Assembly (NCBI GenBank): GCA_963820415.1 | Contig: CAWFZT010000002.1 | Span: forward strand, 1 to 37,444 | Direction of reading: 5' to 3' | From: CAWFZT01 sp963820415 | GTDB lineage: Bacteria > Chloroflexota > Anaerolineae > Anaerolineales > Anaerolineaceae | DNA length: 37,444 nucleotides | Shown: piece after piece, positions 25,439-31,227 of the stretch | How positions within the stretch are numbered: position 1 is the stretch's first letter | How the letters are laid out: every line of letters starts with the position of its first letter | Translations under genes and position numbers: made by a program | Notes under the pieces: generated by a model | What the model was told of the DNA's origin: nothing | Database searches by the model: none | The model's input: only the letters and a program-made list of their open reading frames with translations

Positions 25439-25792
25439 GTGTTCAGCCAAAGGGTGAGTGATGCAATTAAACTCGAGATAAACCGCGCTTTGACTGCCCG
25501 AAAAAACGGTCTGGAAGGTCGTGCACGCGTGTGTTCCCGCCGAGTTGCCGGATATGCCATTCGGGCTTATCTCGAAGAAAGCGGGGTTGACACACCTGAT
25601 AAAAGCGCCCTGGCGCTCATCCGCCAGCTTGGGAACCTGCTCGGGGTCAAACCACAGGTTAAAGTGGTGACCGAACACTTGCTCATGCACGTTAATGAAA
25701 ATTTCGATCTGCCGGTCGAGGTAGACTTAGTGGCAGAAACCATCTGGCTGGCAAACTTTCTCGGAAATGAAACTTCACAGCTTGGTCAATAA
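25439..25792 (+). CDS. Small helical protein of unknown function
   Basis: 117 residues with GTG start; not assigned to a family. It looks all-helical and soluble. The basic first half has A-R-K-N-G-L-E-G-R-A-R-V-C-S-R-R-V-A-G and A-Y-L-E-E-S-G, a pattern I associate loosely with Chloroflexi hypothetical proteins. The second half has acidic, hydrophobic helices (V-T-E-H-L-L-M-H-V-N and V-D-L-V-A-E-T-I-W-L-A). There is no membrane span. It is 58 bases upstream of a glutaredoxin gene on the same strand. It has no Shine-Dalgarno but a -10-like TAAAAT at leaderless spacing. Confidence 0.7.
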   Translation: MFSQRVSDAIKLEINRALTARKNGLEGRARVCSRRVAGYAIRAYLEESGVDTPDKSALALIRQLGNLLGVKPQVKVVTEHLLMHVNENFDLPVEVDLVAETIWLANFLGNETSQLGQ

Positions 25793-25850
25793 ATTGGTAG
25801 GTTTGAAAAACCGGCTGATACCTTCTTCATTTTTATTTAACAGGAGCGAC

Positions 25851-26106
25851 ATGGAAGAAAAAGACTCCAGAAATTGTCTTGTATGGCACATCCTGGTGCG
25901 GAGGTACCCGCCGCGCTCGCCTGATTTTTGATCAGAACCATATCACTTACCGGTGGGTCGATATCGAGAAAGATGCTGACGCCCGCCATTTCGTCGAAGA
26001 GACCAACCATGGCTACCGCAGCGTACCGACAATTGTATTTCCGGACGGCAAAATTCTGGTGGAACCATCTGAATCAGAATTATCGAAAAAATTAGGTTTG
26101 ATTTAA
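25851..26106 (+). CDS. Glutaredoxin/mycoredoxin-like protein, frameshift in an A run
   Basis: Thioredoxin-fold thiol oxidoreductase of about 84 residues. The core reads L-Y-G-T-S-W-C-G-G-T-R-R-A, then V-D-I-E-K-D-A-D-A and the cis-proline block R-S-V-P-T-I-V-F-P-D-G. The redox motif is C-G-G-T, a single-cysteine variant of C-x-x-C, so it should work as a monothiol enzyme. The only ATG with a ribosome site (AGGAG, then ATG 25851) is out of frame with the core. Removing one A from the five-A run at 25858-25862 gives M-E-E-K-T-P-E-I-V-L-Y-G, a natural start. As read without repair, only a TTG at 25879 opens the frame. Placement beside no reductase leaves the partner unknown. Confidence 0.82.
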
Positions 26107-26154
26107 ATCACTCTCGTTGAATAAGCCTGGATAAGTGCAAAGTTTTTAGCAAAA

Positions 26155-26391
26155 CTATCTGAGCCGCCCCAGAATCCATACCAGCAAAGCTCCGGTGAAC
26201 AAACCCAGAGCTACCAGCACGAAGGCGGTGGCTGGTGACCTGGGTTCGAGGACAACCTGCCCTTTATTAGACAGTCTGCGGCGCAGCCGGGTGACGAATT
26301 CGCGGTCAGGCTGCACAGTATCAAATGAAGATTTAAGCTCTTCTTCAAATAGCCTGTCCAGGGTAGATGGTTCCATACTCTGGGCTCCCAT
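26155..26391 (-). CDS. Small tail-anchored membrane protein
   Basis: 78 residues. A charged cytoplasmic N-terminus of about 52 residues has L-F-E-E-E-L-K-S-S-F and D-R-E-F-V-T-R-L-R-R-R-L, followed by one membrane helix (about 54-74) and a short basic end, L-G-R-L-R. It is third in the transcription order after an ECF sigma factor and a broken degV. This position and the single span suggest an anti-sigma or membrane-tether role, but the usual H-x3-C-x2-C zinc motif is absent. AGGAGG before the ATG is provided by the last unit of the adjoining 17-base repeat. Function unknown. Confidence 0.72.
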   Translation of the reverse strand: MGAQSMEPSTLDRLFEEELKSSFDTVQPDREFVTRLRRRLSNKGQVVLEPRSPATAFVLVALGLFTGALLVWILGRLR

Positions 26392-26401
26392 ATCTGCACC
26401 T

Positions 26402-26452
26402 CCTAATCCACCGGGTATCCTAATCCACCGGATATCCTAATCCACAGGATAA
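26402..26452. repeat. Three tandem 17-base repeats
   Basis: Units at 26402-26418, 26419-26435 and 26436-26452 share CCTAATCCACCGG plus four bases; the third has A for C at one site. On the minus strand each unit includes the degV stop context GGATTAGG. The third unit contains the degV stop codon and the other two fill the gap up to the next gene's ribosome site. Confidence 0.88.
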
Positions 26453-26968
26453 ATCATGATACCGACCGCTCCAGGTCCGAGATTGGCCGCCACCGGAATA
26501 GAAAGACCGGTCAATACCAACTCACGACAGTTGAAAAGACGCCCCACCTTATCCATCAGCCAGCGCCATCTGGGGATCTGCAGCATGGACAATTGCCACA
26601 TTGACCGGTAAATTTCCCCCACGGTTATTGGCATAATTGATGATCTGATCGATGGCTCTCTGCCGAGTCCGCACTTTATCGACCATCTGCAGCAATCCAT
26701 CCCGCAAAATAACGATTGGCTTGATGTTCAGGACGGATGTCAGGGCGGTTTGCAGCGCGTTCACTCAGCCCTTCATCCTGGCAAAATTTAGCGTGTCGAG
26801 GGTAAAGACGACGGTTAGCCTTTCGCGAAGAGTTTCCAATTTGGTCAGGATGTCCTGGACAGAAATGCCGGCCCAATCCAACAGGCGGGCTTCGCGGCAC
26901 ATCATCGCCAGGATCGCCGACCCGGCCCCTGAATTGAATGGAAATACGTTGATTTCATTCCTCAACAT
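26437..26968 (-). pseudogene. DegV family protein, C-terminal half only, with a stop and a frameshift
   Basis: DegV proteins (about 280 residues) bind fatty acids for the FakAB kinase system. Only the second half is here: S-G-A-G-S-A-I-L near the start, then F-T-L-D-T-L-N-F-A-R-M-K-G, L-N-I-K-P-I-V-I-L-R-D-G-L-L and, near the end, G-P-G-A-V-G-I. A TGA at 26765-26767 replaces an arginine codon (CGA) in K-G-R-V. An extra base near 26560 shifts the frame before D-K-V-G-R-L-F. The N-terminal lipid-binding half is missing; the sigma gene's stop sits two bases before the first ATG. Even so, GAGGAG precedes this ATG, so a short product could be translated. Most likely a decaying remnant joined to the sigma operon. 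Confidence 0.8.
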
Positions 26969-26970
26969 GA

Positions 26971-27534
26971 CTATTTCTCCTCGACCTTCTCAAGGTTTCC
27001 TAACTCTTCACGTAGAACCAGCACGGTCCGGTGATACAGGCTCTTTATCGCGCCCTCACTGCGCCCCATAATGATTGCAATCTCGGCATTTGAAAGATGC
27101 TCCACAAATTTCAATATCAGGAGCTGTTGGCGTTCGGATGAAAGGTTGCGTATTACCTTTAGCAACTTTTCCCGCTCCTGAGATTGTACCATCACCTGCT
27201 CGGGATGCTCCGCTGGATAATGCAGCTCGGTGTGGTCTTCTAGAGGCACTTCATGCCGCCGGCTGTTATCCCTGTGCCAGTTTGCAACCAGGTTGTGAGC
27301 AATACGGTAGAGCCAGGCAGAGAAAGGTACGCCCATACTACGATACGTACCGATGTGACTCAAAGCACGATGAAATACACGTGCAGTTAAATCTTCGGCA
27401 TCCAAAGGGCTCCCGGTCCGATAATAAATGTAGTTGTAAATTCGCACTACATAGCGCTCATATAAGACGCTAAAAGCTTCGGTATCTCCTTGCACGGCGC
27501 GTTCGAGGGCGACTTCGTCGGTAATTTCAGCCAT
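26971..27534 (-). CDS. ECF sigma-70 family RNA polymerase sigma factor
   Basis: 187 residues with the two ECF domains. Sigma-2 is at about 12-80, with L-Y-E-R-Y-V, D-A-E-D-L-T-A-R-V-F and F-S-A-W-L-Y-R-I-A-H-N. Sigma-4 is at about 125-180, with L-S-S-E-R-Q-Q-L-L-I-L-K-F-V-E and the helix-turn-helix S-N-A-E-I-A-I-I-M-G-R-S-E-G-A-I-K-S. Such factors direct transcription of stress or envelope regulons and are usually held by a membrane anti-sigma. The genes that follow are a degV remnant and a small tail-anchored protein; no classical zinc anti-sigma is present. No strong ribosome site is seen; TAGCGT eight bases before the ATG may be a leaderless -10. Confidence 0.93.
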   Translation of the reverse strand: MAEITDEVALERAVQGDTEAFSVLYERYVVRIYNYIYYRTGSPLDAEDLTARVFHRALSHIGTYRSMGVPFSAWLYRIAHNLVANWHRDNSRRHEVPLEDHTELHYPAEHPEQVMVQSQEREKLLKVIRNLSSERQQLLILKFVEHLSNAEIAIIMGRSEGAIKSLYHRTVLVLREELGNLEKVEEK

Positions 27535-27616
27535 ATTGAGATACGCTAAACGCTTCTACAATCTATAACACCACAATAACCAGGGAGTTTCGAGAGGCTC
27601 ATGTGACCTACCGTGA

Positions 27617-28720
27617 TTAGCGGACCTCCAATGCCAGCTTGACTGCATTATAAGCATCGACAATGCCGTAGCCCACCCCATCGTTGGGAATCTCATTGCC
27701 CACACAGGGATCCAGGGTGCCCTGGTAAGGCCGGGTGGACTGGTCCAGGATTTTTACCGTCTGGTCGACGTTACCCACCAGTTTGGGGTTGGCCGACCAC
27801 ATTAAGGCTACCACACCGACCACATGGGGTCCGGCCATGGATGTCCCTGAGGCCACGTAGTAGCTGCCGCCTGGAAAAGAGGACAAGACGCCATCTCCGG
27901 GCGCAGCGATATCCGGTTTTTGACGGTTGCTGCCATCCACGGTCACCGGGCCCTTGCTGCTGAAATTTGCTAGTTGCCCGTCCTGGCTCACGGCCCCAAC
28001 CGAATAAACCTCTCCATAGATGGCCAGCGGGTCGGTCACCGAGCCACAGCCAGAATAACCGGAATTTCCGGCAGATACCACCACGAATATACCTGCTGCG
28101 CGCAATGCTTTTACTGCGGGTAACAAAGATCCCGGGTCGCAACCCTCAACCCACGGGCAGCCCCAGGAATTATTCAATACCTCTGCACCCCGTGAAGGAT
28201 CGCCGTCTCGGAACGGATCCCCACCCTCGGGGAAAGGAGCCAGCATAAATTGCATGCAGTTGAGGTAGACCGAGGGATTGCCGAGGTTGCGAGCCAGGTT
28301 TACGCAGGCAATCCAGGTGGCCCCAGGGGCCACGCCGACATGTTTGCCAAGGATTGTGCCCAGGGTATGCGTGCCATGCCCGGCGATGTCAACCGGCTGG
28401 CTCGACCCGTTCCAGGGGTCCAGCCAATTGTAATCGTTCTGGCCACCCTTGCCGCGATACTGGTCAGCTAGCTCAGGGTGATCGCCCTGTACGCCTGTGT
28501 CCGATTGGCCGACGACCACTCCCTGGCCGGTCACTCCCAGTTCTTTCCACACCCGGTCAGCTTCAATCATGGTCAGGTTCCACTGTGGCTGGCTGGGGGA
28601 AGTATTGGTATCTCCATGCGCCGCCGGAATAGGACCTGGCAGCGGGCGCAGGATGGGGTTATCCAGGACGCGATCTACCTCCGGGCGAGTCATCATCCAC
28701 AAGCGTACCAATGGGGCCGC
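27617..28720 (-). CDS. Subtilisin-like serine protease domain (C-terminal part of a fusion)
   Basis: Peptidase family S8 domain of about 365 residues. The triad is visible as Asp in G-Q-S-D-T-G-V-Q-G-D-H, His in A-G-H-G-T-H-T-L-G and Ser in S-G-T-S-M-A-G-P-H, with the oxyanion Asn in V-S-A-G-N-S-G. In its own frame the region upstream of R-L-W-M-M-T-R-P-E-V is meaningless. One extra base in the G/C-rich run near 28717 separates it from the membrane-protein frame, which ends in the matching propeptide. It is therefore the C-terminal part of one protein of about 800 residues and should lie outside the cytoplasm. Confidence 0.88.
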   Translation of the reverse strand, partial: AAPLVRLWMMTRPEVDRVLDNPILRPLPGPIPAAHGDTNTSPSQPQWNLTMIEADRVWKELGVTGQGVVVGQSDTGVQGDHPELADQYRGKGGQNDYNWLDPWNGSSQPVDIAGHGTHTLGTILGKHVGVAPGATWIACVNLARNLGNPSVYLNCMQFMLAPFPEGGDPFRDGDPSRGAEVLNNSWGCPWVEGCDPGSLLPAVKALRAAGIFVVVSAGNSGYSGCGSVTDPLAIYGEVYSVGAVSQDGQLANFSSKGPVTVDGSNRQKPDIAAPGDGVLSSFPGGSYYVASGTSMAGPHVVGVVALMWSANPKLVGNVDQTVKILDQSTRPYQGTLDPCVGNEIPNDGVGYGIVDAYNAVKLALEVR

Positions 28721-30035
28721 CTTGCACTTCAAGCGCATTGACCAGGTAATAAGGCGTATAACCAATCCCCAGACGTGAAAGGTCCTGGCGCAAGCCAGCT
28801 TGAGTTTGGTCAGCATGGGCAACCAGGGTGTGGTATACATTGGCCCGGCGCTGGTTGTAATCCTTGATTTTGGCCGCTGAAGAAACGTCAGCCTGGTCGC
28901 GTAAGATGACAAAAATCCGGTCGCCGTAAAACCCCGGTCGACCAGCCAGGAAATAAATCAGGAATGCCGCTATCCACAGCCCTACGCTCAGGAATCTGGC
29001 TGGACGTTTCAGGTTTTCCAGCCTGCGGTAAAGGACCACCAGTAATATCGTCAGCGCAAATCCCAGGAAAAGCATCGAGAACGCTTCGCGGAAAGCCCAG
29101 TCCATCAGCTCGCCCGCCCCTGAGGTAATCACCAGTTGCAGCTCATCTGCATCGACAAAGAGGAGCGGCCAGGCGATACACAGGCCCAGGAAGACTGCCA
29201 CTGCCGGCCAGTTGTTCCTGCCGGCCGCAATGCCAACCCTTCTTAAAAGCACGACCATCCAACCTAGGATGGGAATGCTGAGCGAAAGCACCCACTGGTT
29301 CCCACTCTGGCCGAGTCCAGTCGCCAATATGATTAACAGGACCAGGACTAAAAAACCGTTCCCCAGCCAACCTCCACTCGATGTGGATGGCTCGCTTTCA
29401 TTTTCCCCGGCCATGATGCCAGCCTGTAAAATCTTCATCACAGCCATTCCCCCCAGCAAGGCCACTATCAATCCAAGCAGAATGTCGGTAGGCGATCCAA
29501 GGGCGCCCCACAACAGCCAGGGGAAGACTAATACCGCACTGGCTGCCAGGCCAATATGCAACCCTTGCCAGCCTGGTTTCTCAGTCGGCCGGTTGGATAA
29601 CGGTCGCAGCCGGGACCACAATCCCAGGCCGAGGAGGAACACCCCAAGGCCGGCGATCTGCAAAGCAGCGATGCTCTGGGCCTCGACCATGCTCACCAGT
29701 CGAGCCGGTGTCAGGCATAACGCCAGCAATCCGCCCAACAACCAGGTGCGGAAAACATTGCGCAGGCGTCTCTCCTTAATCAGCAACAGGATCACCATCA
29801 AGGGTACCAACAGGGATGCACTGTATACCAGTTCTACCAACCAGCGCACGTCCAGGATCTTAAAAGAACCGTCAAAAATACCCTGTTCAATCATCCAACT
29901 GCTGAATTGGGCGATGCCACTGGCAATTAAAATCCAGACGATGGTGATAACGTGCAATGCCGTCGATCCACACCCCCATTTTCGGTCAGGTGAGGCCGTT
30001 TTATAGGACGGCAAAGGAATATTTTCGTCCATCAT
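28717..30035 (-). CDS. Polytopic membrane domain and propeptide of the subtilase fusion
   Basis: The N-terminal part, about 440 residues, has roughly eleven hydrophobic segments between 25 and 365 and no transport signature. It is followed by A-K-I-K-D-Y-N-Q-R-R-A-N-V-Y and an inhibitor-I9-like stretch, G-I-G-Y-T-P-Y-Y-L-V-N-A-L-E-V-Q-G, typical of subtilase propeptides that recount a surface contact. As read, the frame then drifts into D-D-D-S-P-G-G and stops at 28659; deleting one base restores R-L-W-M-M-T-R-P-E-V and the protease. Eleven spans place an outward C-terminus if the N-terminus is inside. The ribosome site at 30035 is weak. The membrane domain itself is not recognised. Confidence 0.78.
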
Positions 30036-30094
30036 AGATCTTACTCTTGTTCGGTTTCCTCGTTTTTATAATCCGGGTTCCTCTGACTATTACC

Positions 30095-30123
30095 TTGCTG
30101 ATTTCTTGAGGCTGATATACACT
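30095..30123 (+). promoter_or_regulatory. Possible promoter of the hydrolase gene
   Basis: TTGCTG (30095-30100), a 17-base spacer, TACACT (30118-30123), followed by an AT-rich leader of about 75 bases to the ATG at 30204. It lies in the divergent gap after the subtilase fusion gene; no further structure is seen there. Confidence 0.38.
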
Positions 30124-30203
30124 CTTAATAACGGTAAGCAGTCACCCGATTATAGCCGATATTTATCATCCACCACATTGATATTACCGTGAAGGAAAAT
30201 CTT

Positions 30204-31061
30204 ATGCCTAATGAGGAATTTTCCTGGACAACTAAAGATCAGCTCAAGCTCTTTGCTCAGGCATGGACGCCGGAAGGCGAAGTAAAAGCTGTGCTTGCCC
30301 TGGTACACGGCCTTGGAGAACACAGCGGGCGTTACCAGGATGTTGCCAGGACGCTCAACCGGGAAGGTTACGCACTTTTCGGCTTCGACCTGCGCGGCCA
30401 TGGAAGAACAGAAGGACCACGCGGGCATTTCTCTTATACAGCAGCGCTAGATGATGTGGATCGATTAATAAATGAGGCTCAAAAATTGTTTCCAGGAAAG
30501 CCTGTCTTTTTATACGGCCATTCAATGGGAGGAAACCTAGTTTTATACTATGCAATGAAGCGGATGCCCACCTGTTTACTTGGGATCATATCGACCAGTC
30601 CAGCGCTGGGAACGGCCAAGCCTGTGCCTGGTTGGAAAATCTTGCTTGCTAGAGTGATGAAAGGGATCAGTCCTACGATGCCGATGGACAATGGGATGGA
30701 TTTGGCAGGCTTATCACGCAATCCCAATATCATCGCAACTTATAAAAGCGATCCCATGGTGCACCCCCTGATCTCGGCCCGCCTAGGCTGGGATTTGCTA
30801 CAGAGCGGTCCATGGTTGGTCGAACATGCCGCTGAATTTCCGCCTATTCCTCTCCTTATCATGCAAGGCAGCGCGGACCGCATCGTCGATCCGGCGGCGA
30901 CAAAGAAATTCGTAAAGAATGTAAAAGGAGATATCACTTTCCAGCTTTGGGCAGGTGATTACCATGAGCTGCATAACGAGCCCAATCGGGATGAGGTTTT
31001 CAAGGTCTTGCTGCATTGGCTGGATAAATATTCAATACCTGAGAAAAAGCCCCCCGCATAA
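30204..31061 (+). CDS. Alpha/beta hydrolase, monoacylglycerol-lipase type
   Basis: Serine hydrolase of 285 residues, similar to lysophospholipase/monoglyceride lipase. H-G-L-G-E-H-S-G-R-Y is near 36-45, followed by D-L-R-G-H-G-R-T-E-G-P-R-G-H and the nucleophile elbow Y-G-H-S-M-G-G near 107-113. The acid is probably the Asp in G-S-A-D-R-I-V-D, and the histidine is in D-Y-H-E-L-H-N-E-P. There is no signal peptide, so it acts in the cytoplasm, probably on lipid or ester substrates. ATG 30204 is preferred over GTG 30189 because AAGGAAA lies just before it. Transcribed alone, divergent from the subtilase fusion. Confidence 0.93.
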   Translation: MPNEEFSWTTKDQLKLFAQAWTPEGEVKAVLALVHGLGEHSGRYQDVARTLNREGYALFGFDLRGHGRTEGPRGHFSYTAALDDVDRLINEAQKLFPGKPVFLYGHSMGGNLVLYYAMKRMPTCLLGIISTSPALGTAKPVPGWKILLARVMKGISPTMPMDNGMDLAGLSRNPNIIATYKSDPMVHPLISARLGWDLLQSGPWLVEHAAEFPPIPLLIMQGSADRIVDPAATKKFVKNVKGDITFQLWAGDYHELHNEPNRDEVFKVLLHWLDKYSIPEKKPPA

Positions 31062-31099
31062 AAATTACAAATTTTATGCAGGCTGGAAACAATCATCAC

Positions 31100-31128
31100 T
31101 TGACCTCACTCGTTCTCGGGGCTAGAAT
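31100..31128 (+). promoter_or_regulatory. Promoter of the glyA-gcvT fusion
   Basis: TTGACC (31100-31105), exactly 17 bases, TAGAAT (31123-31128). The expected start of transcription is near 31135, leaving a leader of about 93 bases before the ATG at 31228. Confidence 0.72.
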
Positions 31129-31136
31129 AAAAACGT

Positions 31137-31184
31137 GCGCAAGCCTGTTGTCAAAAACAACCTGAAAACAATAAATCCTTGCGC
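31137..31184 (+). promoter_or_regulatory. Structured leader of the glyA-gcvT fusion
   Basis: GCGCAAG (31137-31143) pairs with CTTGCGC (31178-31184) and encloses a second hairpin, GTTGT (31147-31151) with ACAAC (31157-31161), around an A-rich loop. The fold begins two bases after the predicted transcription start. It does not resemble the glycine or tetrahydrofolate riboswitch cores that I know. The leader ends with AAGGAG before the ATG. Confidence 0.45.
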
Positions 31185-31227
31185 CAGTTTACGCGTCAAC
31201 CAATAACCTGCTCAAGGAGACTGTTCA

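Noticed and set aside
26155..26391. Classical zinc-binding anti-sigma factor
   Set aside because: There is no cysteine or histidine set in the 78 residues; only position supports the idea.
26402..26452. CRISPR-like repeats
   Set aside because: The 17-base units are directly abutting with no spacers and no cas genes nearby.
29212..30006. 264-codon open frame opposite the membrane part of the subtilase fusion
   Set aside because: Low-complexity basic product; the minus strand encodes coherent membrane helices joined to the protease.
31137..31184. Glycine or tetrahydrofolate riboswitch
   Set aside because: The conserved cores of these classes are not visible and the leader is too short for a tandem glycine riboswitch.
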